Positions 1 through 14,636 are shown, counted from the stretch's first letter. The stretch is DNA of 64,000 nt from Xiphydria camelus (GCA_963678675.1 OY783198.1:23484684-23548683); one strand, 5' to 3'. Made by a program: numbers and translations. The notes: generated by a model from the letters alone, not told the origin.

Positions 1-11
1 CTCTCTCTCTT
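1..11. repeat. (CT)n repeat cut by the window edge
   Basis: The window opens in a CT repeat, so its true length is unknown. Confidence 0.7.
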
Positions 12-3000
12 TCAAAGTCTCGTTTCACCGGTTTCGATCACGCGATCGACCGTAAGATTTTACGAGAGTGAGATCGACGTAACTTCGAGGAACGAAAAAT
101 AAACCGGTGTCGATATAGGCCTCGGGGTGGCAGTGAGCCGATGAAACTGTTACTGCGACTAGTTGCCATGTCAGGTCCGTGGAGTGAAGTAAAATGGGTT
201 TGAAGGGTTATGGTCGGCCATCACGGCTTATGGGGCAATTGCTACTGATAGAATCAGCGTTCTACTCCATGCTTTTACTCATAATCGCTTTTAGATTAAT
301 TAAATTTTACGCCTGCGTCGATAAACATTAAATTTAACGGGCTCGAACGCTGTGGTCGTTGCCATCGTGAATACACAGGATTTGTTTAGCCGAAGCGTAA
401 CGGGCGCCCGTTCGCAGGGTGCTTTCGAACGCATCGGTCCGAACTCACCCTCTCCGGAAGAAACTAGTTTATGTATACCTATGCGAAAGTGCTTTCTCGT
501 TTTGGTTTCGTCAGAAAATAGTCTCTGAGAAATATTTGAAGCTCTCCAAACCGGTTGACATTCTAATTGGATTATTCTCAAACAAATGTACTTTGTTTTT
601 TACCTATATATATATATATTCTTTTTTCTGATATACATATTTATTGAAATAAAAAATGTCCGAATGACCGAAATCTTCGATTTCTCGAAATCAAGTCGGA
701 AACGTTGGCGCGGTATTGGCGAGGGAAGGCATTTCTTTCCCTCGAGCGGGAGGGGTTGCAGAATATTCGATGAATTTTTCGCGCGACGCGGCTACAGTGG
801 CGCGGCGGCGAGAAATCTGGCGGAGGCGGAAATTAAATTAATTAGTCGTCTCCACGATGCAAGAAGGCACCGACCGTCGGTCGTTCTTGCTCCTTTTCTC
901 CTTAACGGACTTAATTATCAGGGAATTCTCTTCCGGCTATTTATTAGGTTTTTACTTATAGTCCAACCGGGGAACAATCGCCCCGCGTTCTCCGGTCGCG
1001 ATTAATTCGGGCTCGGTGGAGCCCGGACGAAACTTTAGCCGCCGGTTAGCGAGCCGCGTTTCCATGAAAGAAGCAAAGCACTCCGGGTAATTAGAAGCGG
1101 AGTTATATCCCGCCGCGCGTCCTGTTTCAGTTTATAAACAAGGACTGTTAAATGAAGTTCCCGAGAGCAGTGTTTTAACATGATGGCGCGCGTCGAGACT
1201 TCGTGCGCGTTGTCGGGCCGCTCGCGGCGGAGCGTTGCGGTGGCCGGCCACGGTGCGAGATACGCGACGCGTTCCAATTTCAATGTGATGAAGCAGCCTT
1301 TTCCCTTTCTCTCGCTCGTTCTCATTCGTACTCAACCTTTTCGCACACTTCGCTCTAGACTCTCCGAGGAATTCGATATCAAACGTAGTTCGCACTCCGC
1401 TTTCGATATACGCATGTATGTATATTTTTAGTATACATGAACGAGCAGATGTAACTCTTTTTTTTTTCAGAAGCAAAAAATGGTGATTATCGTACGGACG
1501 GATCCGTAGTGCGAGCTACGAGTTGGGGCAATCTCAAGGAAATGTCGCCCTTCGCGCGAGGATTTCAAAGGACTTCCGGATATGCCGGAGCTGGGACAGT
1601 CATCCTCGTCAAAATTGTTCGCGAATTAGTCGAAGGTTAATTTTGGGTACCTCGCGTCATGACTACCAAATTAGGCGAGACCTTTCCCGTTCCCGAAGCG
1701 CCATGCTAAGTTCCTAAGCTCCGGTCTAAGTTCGCCTCTCCAGCCCCCGGCCTCCGCCGAACAACCCCTACAGTTTAGTTTTTAATGATTATTGCGCTCG
1801 AGCACAGCCAGGTAGGTATTACCGAGGTCTCCCTGCGCATTTGCATATCTTTCCACCCGTTAGAAGTTGCCGGTCGGCCTGCCTGCCTGCCCGCCTTGTT
1901 CGCCCGTCCGCCCTTTGCTGGCTGTACCTACTGGCACGGACGCACTCCAAGTTTTAAGCCCTCTCCTTATATAACAGCCGCGCTTGTAATTCCTGCCATA
2001 CTCTTTAACGGCACTTGCTTTTCGAGTGCTTTAATTAACGTTTTGTCAGCGACTATTTAATTAATCCGCACGAGAAAGTCTTGGCGCGAGTGTCGGTCAA
2101 TCCGCGATCCGGAGAAGTTTTGAGTTGTCCGATGATCTACGATGTACCTAGTAGGTATGTTCGTGGGAAAGTCGACAAATTATAGAATTCAAGTTATTTA
2201 TCGAAAACAGAAATAATTAGAATTTCTTATCGTTCAAATGAAATTACCCCTCAAGCCTTTATTTCTCGATAAAATAGATTTCGTATTTCAGATATTCAAT
2301 CTCGGTCTCCGTCATTGACCCGAGACGGCTCTCAACCCTCTCCCCTGTCGAGCAGTACAGTTTACACGTTATTTAGCGGTGTCTCGGTATGTATATAACG
2401 CGCGTGACGAGGGAAAATTATTGCACCACGGGAAAGGCGAAGAGTGTTCGAGGCTTTCGAAGTAGCAAGTTTCCCGAAGCTGGATGGATTTTTTGTGGCA
2501 ACTACGAGCAGGGAATCTCGAGGAGTCGAGCTAGTTCGTTTGGTAGTTCGAGTGAGACCGTAGCGAGGAACGAGAAAAGGCGTTTCTTCCGAGGACGATA
2601 TATTTCCAGCAGCCGGTTGGTCTTGTATAGAGATGCTATCTGTATTTCATTAACATTATTCTCTGCGGTAGACTCGACCCACCCCTACGACACAGTCGGG
2701 GGGTAACTATCCCCTCCACAACGCCCGATTGTGTGCTCGAAAGCTCCGAGACTCGCACTGCAGTTATATGTACAACGCGGCGCGATGATTTGTCGGGGAA
2801 ATGCGATCTTGGAGTTCGATGACGTGAGAGTATCGAGGAATTTATAATTTTTCTCTATATCGAATCATTAAAAAATTGTATCTCACAGGAAAACGATGAA
2901 AAATTCCTTCGAATTTTTGCTGCAAGTATCGAGAAAAGAGCTGAAATTATAGGTGGGTTATCTCGTTACGTCCAGCTTGGCCGGAACTTTAGACGCTGTG

Positions 3001-6000
3001 CGATGCATTATCGTGATACTCGCGAGAACCCTTTATATCCATGCGATAAAGTTGGGAAATGCAGGTTATAGGAGCCCGTATACGAGACGACCCGTGGAAT
3101 TCAATAGCAACAAACTCCGCGGTATTATTCGACGGTAAAATTTTATTTCGCAAACATTTATTGGCGCGTTGTAAAGCCCGGGCCGGCCTCGCCGTTATTT
3201 GATAACGACAAATTATTGCTACGAGAAAAAATGGTGGCGCGGCGAGAGCAACGCTACGGGGGTGATTTCCGAGTCTGGGCGGACTATCGCGCGACGTGTT
3301 CGAACGCTAGCTAATCTCTCGATATATTTTAGCGGATTTATATTTTCCACGTTGGCAGTGCCGTTGATCCCTCGAGATATGGAAACTGGAGTGTAAAATT
3401 CGCGAGGTACGATTCTTTTTCGAATTTCCAGACGTGACTCGACGTTCGACACATCGACCATCGATGGTAATATATCTCACGCCGTTGGCGAATTGAAATT
3501 GGTATACATTGAAATACCTAATTATCGCTGATTCGGTGTAATTATTTATGAATTAGTTGGTTGCCCTCGTCTTATCATTCTTTCATTTTAGTCGATTAAT
3601 TCTTCTAATCGATCTTCCTTAAGCCGCATTCTTCAAATCGATAATAATTTAACCCTACAACGTAAAGCCTCCTACGATCTCCATGAATTCTAACTCAGCC
3701 TCGCGTCTTCATCACCTCTACGAGCGCGTCGCATCCGCGATACTCGTATGTTATAAGTTGCTTCCAGCCCCGCCAATACGCGTTACGGTTATGTTACGGG
3801 GCTTCATGCGTGGATATTCAGAGCGCGATGGTGTTCGGTGCACCTGATCCTGGTTGGCTAAATTGACGATATAATCCGCCATTACTCAGGATTACTAAAC
3901 TTCGATGTGTACGTGTACGCGCCTGGTTCCTGTACGGAGGACGGGTTCTATGCGTTGAGCGCGCGAGGGTGAAAAGAGGGAAGAAGAGGAACGGAGAGAA
4001 AGAAGTGGACGCTGGAACGAGCGAACCAACGGTTAATATTATCATCATTTGCTGCCATCGCGGATGGCGAAATATTTCAGTTTCCCGAAATGTAAGCCAG
4101 CAGCGTTTAAACGATTTCGAGGCAGAGTTTCGAGCGGTGAGTGCCATCCGCCCTCGTCAACCCCCACGGGTGACTCCGCGCCCTCAGTAGAGCCCGGCTA
4201 CGACGCACACGCTCGCGCGAGCCCGAGCGCTCGGCTGTAAATTAGCTGAATATAAAAAAGTGTGAGCACCGCGAGGGGTTAAAGGGTAAGGTTTACAATT
4301 TTGCCGGGGTTGTGTTGTAAACGGCAGCTGGATGGCTCTAAAGCGGCTGCAACTCCCTACTTATGCCACTGTAACTTCGAGTTAACTTCCGCGAAGAGAG
4401 CCGAGAGCAGCGCGCGCAATTCGCGCTTCGACCCCAATTTTCGCGCACGTTTCCGTCCGGGATAATTCGTAATTATATAGGCGCGTATTTATTGCGCTCA
4501 GCAACGATGAAAGGACGCGAAATACGACGCGCTTGGAATATCTGCCGATCGCGTAGCGAAATTCAAAGGAAGGCGTTCAAAGCAACGAGTGGTGGGTGTT
4601 ACCTGAAGAATGTGCTGATCATACTTCGCATCGAAGACGTGTCGTCGTTCGAGTATCTTTGAATGAAAAGCGTCTCTGTCGCAGTCGTATGTGTACCCTT
4701 CTCGAGAAATGAGGCGGCGTCTCGCACCTTCGAGATGGTGCGAAAGCGAACGAGAGGGAGATTATGCCCGTTCTCGGACGACTATCTCGTGTTTTAGCGA
4801 CTGTGCGCTATCCGCGAGGATCATTGTACCCCTGCGAGGCTCTCAGGTACAGTAAACGCGGGGGTGCCTCGACCGGTTCCGCCTAACCCCTCCGCGCAGG
4901 CAACCACCGCGAATACCGCCCGGCTTCGCCGCACACACTGCTTGGTTTGTCTCATTGCAACCAACAAACGACCCCTGAGAGACACGAGTGCCTTCCGCGT
5001 CTGGCATTTACGACGCCGCCGCGAGAGAGAGGCGAGATCTTGTTAGCGCTACCCGTTGCCGAATAAAAAATGTCCGCCAGCGAGACGCGCATATCGAGGG
5101 GGAATTTGAATTCTCGCGTCGCGAAGCACCCCCCCCCCCCCCCTCCAACCCCGTACGCGCACAGGCAGTGTCTATAGCCGGGTATCGTGCGAGCCGACCG
5201 TAAATACGGCTCGTCGTGCAAAGCATGAAGCACGGCTTAAAAAATCCCTTCCTCAAACACGCGCGCGGCTTCGCGATTTATAGCCTATCGCGTCTCGGGT
5301 GAAAAGGGCGGGAGCTTTTAATCGGATTTGTCGAGGTGAGCACGACGAATCGTGATTCCGGTGTCTATGGGTGGACGAAGGTGAGCGCGTAAATTCGTGT
5401 GTTTCGTTTATCACCGTATGTCTCTTGTACGCGGCAAATTGAGATGTATTTTTGCGGAGTATACCTAATTATTCAAATTTGATTTGTTTTTATAGTCAGT
5501 TTAAGAATTCGATATCCACACTCAAAGTGTGCCGTGTGCAGCGTAACAATGAGGAATACCTAACGGTTGCGAATACATTTTATTACTCCCGGTTTAGGAC
5601 GAGATGTAAAATGGTCCGTAGAGTCTTAACCGACGCGATATATTATATACCCGTGCATAAATCCTCGTCGCCGACAACCGAAGGCAAAACAAATCTCGGG
5701 GAACCACTAAGATTTGCTTTATTGTCTGTGAATGCGAGCATAACGGCCGTTTCTGCGCGACCATAACGAGAGCTCGCCAGTCTCGTCTCTAAGACGACTC
5801 TCGACTTCGAATGTTGCGAGAGAGTTCTGACTCTGGCGCTGCAATAAGGACGCAGCTAGTTTGACGACTAATAAAGTCCGCGTACCCATTGTTTCGCGGC
5901 CCCTCTACCCGTGAGTCTCCTGGCGCGCGGGGCTTTCCGTTACGCGTGGGGCGCGCGCGCGAGCGAACCCAGGAAGCACTCTTAAAGCGGGACCTCAAGT

Positions 6001-6410
6001 ATGTATTATTCGCATTGTCCCGATTTTGCGAGCGCGTAAAGCCGCAACTCTCTGCCCGAAGGAGGCTGGCTGTAAACCCGGTCGAAATGACGGCAGTTAT
6101 CTGCTTTATCGACGATTCGCGGAACGCGAATAAGTTGATATTCCGGGTGGATAAATCTGCCTCCCGCAACTTGCTAAGATCTCGCAAGTTCGCCGATAAA
6201 CTTCCACCGCGCGGTGGTGTCGGCGAAGGATCGACTTTGGCGCGGGGAGGAGCGACCGAGGGATTTCTCGAAATATCTGTACGTTATAGGGGTATGGGTG
6301 TATAGGCACGAGAGGCAAGGGATGCTCTTCCACGCTCGTTTGTGCGGAGTTGTTGGAGTCGTCTTTGACGAAAGGTGTGACGACTACGAGGTTTCTGGTA
6401 ATACTTCCCA
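12..6410. other. No gene seen
   Basis: Noncoding-looking DNA with GC-rich stretches and frequent TTAATTA-type words. A 139-codon frame at 586-1005 starts with a hydrophobic stretch, but that comes from a TA repeat at about 605-620 and it matches no family. A plausible 3' splice site (poly-T then CAG) ends at about 1470 but joins no recognisable coding exon. Confidence 0.5.
5129..5143. repeat. Poly-C run (15)
   Basis: Fifteen consecutive C. The length is prone to sequencing error. Confidence 0.95.
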
Positions 6411-6652
6411 AGTGAATCACATGTCTCAAAAACCTCGTAAGTGACATTTGGTCGTTGACATTATGTCCTATAATTACGTGAATTACACTGTAATTTTGAA
6501 TGAAAATTTCTCTCCGTGTGTTTTTAAAAATTATGATAACGTATAAATTACAGCATAAGTAGCATAAATAATTAATTAGTAGTAATTACAGCATAAATTA
6601 TAGAATTTGTAGAAATGTCACTTACGGGGTTTCTGAAATATGTGATTCAATT
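6411..6652. mobile_element. Foldback element with GTAAGTGACATTT arms
   Basis: Inverted arms at about 6412-6449 and 6614-6651 match at about 33 of 38 positions, sharing TGAATCACAT and CGTAAGTGACATTT. The AT-rich interior repeats ACAGCATAA-type words and contains TTAATTAG stretches. There is no coding capacity, and the ends are not sharply defined. Confidence 0.6.
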
Positions 6653-8776
6653 ATTATCAGGCTTTTATGATAATTATGAGAAAGTTCTCGTCTGATTCGT
6701 TGAAACATCAGAAATCGATTCGCGTAAAATATGTAGACCATGACGCGCGTCATCCGTTTAATTGAGAGCTCCGGGTAAACAGGGGACGGGAATATTTTGC
6801 ACGAAACTCCGACTTGCCTAAACAATTACCACCTATTCGTTGACCGTTGCAATTAACCCAATTCTCTCACGCGAGGAAGAGAGGAGATTCGCCGATCATC
6901 GAGAGGAGCTTTATTTAGCTTGTACATACACCCTTCGAACGTTATCTCTCCGCTTCGATCTTTCTTTCGTCGCCCGACTATAATCGACGAATCTAATCGT
7001 ACGTCCGCAATCGCTGCTTATTTCCCAAAGCGGTCGGGAAACGGGAGCGAGGACGAGCTGAGGGGTGCCGCCGCGACGCGACGCCCCGGTGACGGAGTCG
7101 TTCCAATATTATTCCTTGCGGGCACTACCTTCCCACCTTGGAGACATCACCTCGCGGGAGGACTAGGTGGGCGTAGCACGCCACCCTTGCTTGGTATGTT
7201 AATTAACAGTATAAGCTTTTAGAGGCACCGGGGTGGAAGCGGCGGCCTTTATATAACTAATTAGTAGGACCGGCATTCAGACTATTTACTTCATTTCGCT
7301 TAGCTCAGGCCTACCCAACACTGCGCGCCTCCTCCCTCGCGCGCTTCCTCTCTATCTCGAGTTCCTCCCCCGCGGAGAGGGGGAGAGGAGGATTTCTTGT
7401 TTAACTCTGGCTTCAGTTTAACTCAACCGTTGATTAGATTGCACGAATTACTTTTGCCAATTTCAGGCCTCATCTACCGAGGCCAGGTTGCTCCGTTATT
7501 GGAACGACAACCTTGATTCAGGCTCCCTCGCTGTGCTCACGGTAATTTTCTTTTTCGACGAATGAACAAGATCGAACGACGTCAACGTCGAACCGACCGG
7601 CTCGACGCGATTTCATTTCCCATTGATGTCGGACGTTTTTTACTGACGTCACAGTCAGAGAAGGTAGGCCGGAAATGGGTCAGGGTCGAGACCACTGCAA
7701 CTCCAATCGTTAGCGCCTCAACTCTTTATTTATTTCCTTCAAATTCTTAAACACCGTTTCGGCTACCCACTCTTGCTCCGGGTGAGTTTTGTGTTGAAAG
7801 TATAAAATACCCGCGCGTTAACTCTAATTTTCCACTCTGCGAGTAGACGGAAAATAAAACGAGATCGAAATAATTAAAAGCGACGGCCACCGATACGAGA
7901 CGTCGACTATTTCTTCGGGTCCTTCGTGTCGGGTTGACACGCCAGTACCGATCTACCCAGGGTTACGATCGCAGCGGTGTAATGTATGCAAGCGTGAGAG
8001 ATGGCGCGACTAAGTTTATTTATGACGTCCTTAAAAGTAGGTCTCCTCCGTATGCAGCGTTATTTAAATGGAGTGTGTACGCAAGTAAGTGCAGGCACCT
8101 TAATCAGCCGAGGAAATCGTGGAGTCATACTCCGGTTCCCTCGCACCCCCCTGTGGTCGAGGTCGTGCCTAGGCGAGACTACGAGTCGAGTCGGAGGGCC
8201 AGCCACTTCCTTCTCGGAATAATGGCCTCTACGCATGAAACGATCTCGTGTAAATGTTAATCGCGATTTAATATTGTGACGCACGAGTGACAAGAGAGAA
8301 ACGTGTCGCGACAACGACCGTGTTTTTCGCGGTTCGCAATCGCCCCCGTAGCGCCATACGCGAGGCCCGCCAATCCTGACGTGCCGAGTTATCGCATTCC
8401 ACGTCATTCGATTTCGTCGTGCTGGGAAAGAAATTCTTTCGTCGGAATAAACGTTCGTTCGAACGTACGATATATGTATGTCGAGGCAAATGAACGTTCA
8501 TTTGAACGAAGAAATTACCTATTTCTCGAAATATTTTCGATTAGCTTTAAAGGAGACACCCCAGATTCATTTCCACGTTCGTCGCAGACACATCGTGGAA
8601 TTTCATCGCTACAAATGATTTTGTTTACAACCCTTATTCTCGCTCGGTCGTCTCTTTCAATTCGAAGGGTAAAACTGCGTTCGCATGGAACGATAAAACG
8701 GGAACGTAAAAATATAATAGTTTATAGAGTTAACCATCTACGTCGGGCCAATAAAATTCCAGTTGGCTGTACACGG

Positions 8777-8834
8777 CGATGATGGTGGATGCTGGTGTTG
8801 GTGGTGGTGGTGGTGGTGATGGTGACGGTGACGG
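8777..8834. repeat. (GGT)n/(GAT)n trinucleotide repeat
   Basis: A mixed GGT, GAT and GAC triplet tract, giving Thr-rich and His-rich frames on the minus strand that are not genes. Confidence 0.85.
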
Positions 8835-9654
8835 ACTTTGTTGGAACTTTTGTGTCGCCCTTAACTGTCGCGCGGAACGTCTTCCGTATTTCGTGTGTCT
8901 CTATCAATTTTTCTTCTGAGCGCCTGGAATCGTATTATTCTCATTGGAGATGAAGTTGGGCGGAAATATACTTAACGGCGGGTATAATGTGAAATGCGAG
9001 ACAATATATTTCCTCTCGCCATCATCTTAATCTTGTCACGAGATATATTGCTGCGTAATAATTTGCAAGCTCCTGCTTGAATTAACAAGTTAAGTCGATT
9101 TCTTAATTTCCTCAATACAGGAAAGTAAACTTCTTGAAGAATGTAAGTGAAAAATTGATATCTTTTTTGTATTCCGTCGCATTTTCAACGTAATCGTGAC
9201 GATTGCGCGAATTTTGCAGAAGGGTTGTGAACGAAATGACGAGGTTTTATAAAATTGGAGGGCGAAAAGTACCGCGAGACAAGAGTTTGAGAATTTCGGC
9301 CCACCTCGATCGACATCGATAACCGGGAATAATACAATCGGTACGCGGAGGGTGACTTCACGGAGGGAAGCCCGTGGAGGGTTGGTTAAAAATTAATTAT
9401 CGCAATGAAAGTTAATCTTTCCAGTTTGTAAAACTCGCTCTCTTTCTCTGTTTCTCTCCCCCCAATTCAGAACGAGTCACTCCGTAGAGTGGTCGTAATT
9501 AAAATAAGAATGATATCGAATAAAATTGGCGAGGTTTTTTTGTTTTACGACACGGCAATGCGGGAAGCTAACCATTCCGGGGGGATGATCCGTGAGGCGG
9601 TGTGGAAGAGACGGCGAGATGGGGGACCCAGAAATAATAGCGGAAAGAGGTTGG

Positions 9655-9679
9655 CGAGAAAGAGAGCGAGAGAGAGGGA

Positions 9680-9714
<35 letters not shown>
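9655..9714. repeat. (GA)n microsatellite
   Basis: About 60 bases of GA-rich sequence with a nearly pure (AG)n core. It generates Arg-Glu and Ser-Leu shadow frames on the two strands. It could bind GAGA-type factors, which is inference only. Confidence 0.95.
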
Positions 9715-9715
<1 letters not shown>

Positions 9716-10996
9716 CTGGGATTTCTTATCTGACGAAAACGATGTTGAACCGCGGAATAAATTTACAATTCGCCACCGCGTGGTGCGGAATGCGGAAGCG
9801 CGTCCGCCTGGAAGACTTCTTCGAAGACTTTGTCGAATCGATACTCGTCGGTGCGCCGCGCCACCGGAATCCAACAGGTTTTGGTTTTCACCGGGAATTC
9901 AAATTTATTGGTATTTATCGATGCCTCGTCGCTCGTCGTGCGAATCATTGAAATGTTTCTAATACGAAAATTAGAAAGAGAGAAAAAAATCACGCGCATC
10001 GACGAAACGAGTTCGTTCGCCGCTCGGCGCACCTGCTTTTCTCGCGCAGCGCTCGAAAGACGGCGGGGATCTCCAACCGAAGCTATTGTATGTAATTTTT
10101 AATCAATCGATTGAAACGCGCCAGTGTTCTTGGGTTCCCGCGTCGTTTGCGGTGCGGCTGGTTCATTAGAGGCTCTTAATTAACTTGCGGCGCGCACGCG
10201 ACTTTGCACAATAGAATATACCCTGTACAAGCTTACGCCATTCAATCACACGTTAATAATATAAGCGGAATTGCGTTGGATCGTGCTCGGCGGTCCGTGA
10301 CAAGGAGAGAGATTCTCTGGTATACACAGAGAACCGGTAATAACTGTGTATACATATATACGACGGGCGCGGAATAGCTTTGCGACAGACAAGAGGAAAG
10401 TCGCGAAGGTATACGCTCTACGTATTACCGATGTAAGGGAAAGCGCTGCGATATCGACGTATTTTCCTCGACTTTACATCAATTCGATTACGTAGCGATA
10501 GCTATTAAAAAACACGAGGGAAAACGTACGACGCTATGCGAATGAAGGTCAACGCCCTCTCACGCGTTCGTCGGGTCGAAGCGAAAAAACGATCCTCTCA
10601 CTTTATTTCCCCCCTCCATTCGATCGTAGAAAAGTGACCGAATACGCCCAATGCGAGCGACGCGAGGGAAATAACGACGGCGCGCGTATACCCACCAGTA
10701 GTGCAGGCAACATATGCTCAGACAGGGCCAGCGCGAAACGCGGGCATATATTAGAGGGCGACACCACGGTTTTCCGCCGGCGTGGTTAACCGCACTCGTT
10801 AACCGCTCCATAACCCGTGGCAAATTGCGTACACACCTACACTCCGAGCGTGTCCCTCCTTCCGCCGCCCACTGCAACTGTGCCCGCGATTGAAATTTCG
10901 AAAGGAGAAATTTCTTTCGCGCTTACGCGTCGCGTCAGGGGTGAAATACTTTTCAGCGAAAAACTACAGACGTACGAGAAGACCGCGTGTGGGATC

Positions 10997-11029
10997 CGCG
11001 CGCACGCACGCACGCGCGCGCGCGCGCGC
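10997..11029. repeat. Alternating CG/CA tract
   Basis: Thirty-three bases of strictly alternating pyrimidine and purine, CGCACG units then pure CG. Such sequence can adopt Z-DNA. Confidence 0.9.
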
Positions 11030-12110
11030 TCGAAAACAATATCCAGGCGAAAAGTCAAAGTTATGGTGTCGAGGGGGGGCCTGGCATTGACGTAGAATCT
11101 TTCGTGATATTTGGCGGGTCGAAACCTTGGCTTAACAGCTCATAAAAGGGCGGGCCGCGGAAATATATCGACATTGAAAAGTTTGTAGAACACGACGGCG
11201 ACATGTTGCCGGGATGGCGCCATAACTTAGAGCCCGTATCGATATGGGCGTCTCGTACCTACGGTGTAAATTTAAGGGTGTATGATACGGCCTTTCGCGC
11301 GGAGGGACGTAAAATATATTACCGCGCGGTTCTTTCACCGTGTACAACGCTAGGAGAACTGTCCAACGGCCGCGGGACTTTCTACCCTCGATGTGGACTC
11401 GCGAGAGTTCGCGTGTACACATGTACGGCACGGCGTTTGAATTTTGAGAAAAGGCAATTTTGTCGGACTCTCTCTTCTCTCTCGAGTCGCGACGCGCTCT
11501 TTCGGCGCGCGAGCGCTTGCGTTTGCCTCGAGAGTCGAAAGCTCCCGGCGTTCGACTTCAATCCGAACGGGGTGGCTGGCGGAATTTTGCGCGACGACGA
11601 GAGTGGGGCGGCCGCCTACCACCGACGAATCCGTCAAAGCATGGAAACGGCGGTACCCGGCCTGTACAGCCCTGGGACTGGTTTGCAGGCTGGGGTCGGC
11701 GCAATTAGGGGTATTAATTAGCGGGTACTTCATACCCCCACCGCTCCCTCTCCCCCCATCGTCGCTACCTCCCGTCCCTCTAAAGTGCACCACACCACTG
11801 ACAGGGCTATACGGACAAGGGGTGTATAGCTAATTACATGGTTTTATGTCGCGGGCCGGAGAGGGTGGGGAAAGAGAATCCTGTGACGTCATCGGCGAGG
11901 CTGCCAACGGGGATGATCGCATTCGACCGGCAAGGAAGTACCGTCGGAGCCAAAAACAATTGCCACCAACGCGCGAAAATTGCGCGGGGGATCACGTCGA
12001 TCGATTCGGAACTCAAAAATTGCAGAGGATTCTCCCCCCACGATCGCCCGTTAAGTACCGTGGCGACGCTTATAATTATTGCGCAGAGCCGCAATCGAGT
12101 CGAGCGTCAG

Positions 12111-12126
12111 CGCGCGCGCGCGCGCG
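12111..12126. repeat. (CG)8 tract
   Basis: Sixteen bases of pure CG. Survival of such a tract suggests little germline CpG methylation here. Confidence 0.9.
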
Positions 12127-14621
12127 GGGTTAGATATTCATGTATTTAAATTTATTTATTGGCAGGATTTTTGCCCTCGTTATCCCCACCCACCGGTCGA
12201 ATCTTCGAAGCTCGCAACCCCTTCTGGGTAATTTTCTCGCTTAAAGAGATCTTGGCCAATTACACGGGGCATCCACAGGCGTTGAATTTTAATTGGAAAA
12301 GAAGAAGTTTCCTCCCCCACGCCGACGTTCCTGCCCTCATGGTCCGCTGTTCCGGAACCGCGGCCGATATACGAGTACGTACCTATCTATACCGTCCGTA
12401 CAACCGTCGGAATCGAGAGCACACCGCGATCGAGTTCGAGGAAAATCGCGACGTCTCGGCGTCGGCCCGCGAAGTTCCCCGTTAATTTTAACGTGCTGAA
12501 TCTTTTACGCAAATCGTTGTATTCCGTATTCAGAGAATTATTATTGGAGGGTCCCCGCAGGCCGAGGGTCGTAATAAACGGGCCATCTTTATACTTAATT
12601 GGGTTAATCTATAGAGATTAATTAACGCGAAACGCTCTGAATGGGAAATTAGAGCCACGAGCCGCGCGAAAGGATTCTCTCGGTGTTTCGCTCGATGGAG
12701 CGCAGACAGTCGGCCGGAGTATCGGGTTCGGGGGTCTGTGGGTGCGTGGGTGTTTCCACTGAGATTTTATGACGGTCGATCGTCGTGATTCGAGATGTTA
12801 CGCGGCCTTGGATTTAACGTCGAAACACGATGGCGATGTAGATAATAAATAGGAAGGAATTCCAATCGATTTTCACCTGCTGGAAAATTAATCCGATGCG
12901 GGAGATAGGGTCGGGATAAAGTGAGGTACTCGAGGTCGCTTTCCATCGTCAGATTTTTTCTGCCGGAACGACGGAATGTAGAGATCGATTCGTGTACACC
13001 CTGCGAAGACGTTTACGCGCACCTATACTCCGTGGAAATGTACCTATTCGGTCAAATGGAACATTTATTTTAATCGTATCAAAGATTTATGCACTCTTCG
13101 ATATATCTTCCCGTTATTAAAGTGCAAAGACGGTGACATTCTGTAACCTAGTTCGAGGAGTCCGCTATTCAGTCTTAACGCTCTTTTTGGCACGATGGAT
13201 TCAGTCGTGGGAGGCACGAGTGCCGCCACGCTACGGCGGAGCCATAAACCAGCTAGCAGGCACCCCTTCTTACCCCTCCAATCAATTTCCCAGACATCTC
13301 GCTTCTCGCGAAAGCTGTCTTCGTCTGGCTTCGTCGCGAAACGCGCAGGTATCTACTTTCCCTTCCACCGTCGACTTTTTTTTTCTCACGTGTGCCGTAT
13401 GTATACCCGCGTTGCGGAATTCGTCCGCACGCGAGTTACACGTTAGACGCGCCTTCGCGCGCAGGGCACGAACTCGGTACACACACGCAGGAATTACGAA
13501 AGTTTTACACTTCTTCAAGCGGACATCGGCGTACCTCGCGCGCCTTCCCAGGAAGAAAGCTAATAAGTATAGAGAAACACGATCGCAACTTTTAAGAACT
13601 CGTGAGCGTGAGACTAAGGGTTAGCTGCGCGCCTCGGAGCGTGGAAGGGGTTGACGGTGGTATTTTATGAACACGCCTCACATAAATTGTCGCGGCTCTT
13701 TAAGAAATTGGAAAGGCGCGAGCATAGAAACAGCTTGCGCCGAGCGGCTGAGAACTTTTCCAAGTGCTTGCTTCGGGAAAGAAGGTGGAGGAGAAGGAAG
13801 GGATAGGGACGCCGAGGGGAGGGAGATCGAGAAAGAATGGAAAATTCCATCGATTCGGTTGTCCAAACTTTGAGGGTTACCCTTTGCCTCTTTCGTCGGA
13901 TGTATATTTATCATCCTCCGAGGTTGGCTGCTCTAAGGATTTCGTTTTTCGGAATGGTCACTCCTGAAAGACTTTCCTACATTACGGAATATTGAAAAGC
14001 GACTCGCGAGTAGCGCTCGACCGAATTTGATTTGATTTTTAAAAATTCGAAGAACTGCTTCTTTGGAAAATTATGTATTACATGTACTGGTGAAATGTCG
14101 ATCGAACATTTTTCGAGATGAAGTCGCGATTATACTTTATCACGAATAGCTGAAGTAAATTTTCAAAGTGTCAAAGAAACTGAAAATAATATCCATGGAT
14201 TTTTAGACAGACCTAAAATGACCATGTTGATCGAAGAACATTTATTTCTACATAAATACGCACACACACACTCGGTATATCCGGCCAATGGTAAATTTAC
14301 GTTGAGGGACAGGCGCCTGCTCCTGTCTCGAAACTTTGAACACTTACCCCGCCTCGTTCCATTCCCGAAAAATAAACGCGCGGGCCTGTGGGACGCATTT
14401 TCCCCGCAGGTAATCTTCGCCAGACAAGATATTACATTTGAATAAATGTCACCGTCGATAACGGGTCGCAAATACGTTATCGGCGGAACAGCTCGGTAAA
14501 CGTCCCTCGGGAAATATTTGCTAATATCGATCATATCGTCATTAATAGTCTATGGCTCTTTGCGGCAGTTTCGCTGCCAGAAGCAACGGCACTCTTCCCC
14601 GTCCCTCCACCAGTTATCCCT

Positions 14622-14636
14622 CTCTCTCTCTCTCTC
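14622..14636. repeat. (CT)n microsatellite
   Basis: A short CT repeat of about seven units in a pyrimidine-rich stretch. Confidence 0.85.

Noticed and set aside
586..1005. Possible small membrane protein
   Set aside because: The hydrophobic start is produced by a TA repeat; the remainder is Arg-rich and unrecognised.
8450..8516. Palindromes CGTTCGTTCGAACG and CAAATGAACGTTCATTTG as a transposon
   Set aside because: They are short separate dyads with no paired outer arms or target duplication.
9545..9874. Minus-strand frame with a long Ser-Leu repeat
   Set aside because: It is the antisense reading of the GA microsatellite; the plus strand gives Arg-Glu frames over the same bases.
14395..14415. 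Pyrimidine tract with CAG|GTAATC as a recursive splice site
   Set aside because: The acceptor part is moderate, but GTAATC is a weak donor and there is no evidence that this DNA is intronic.
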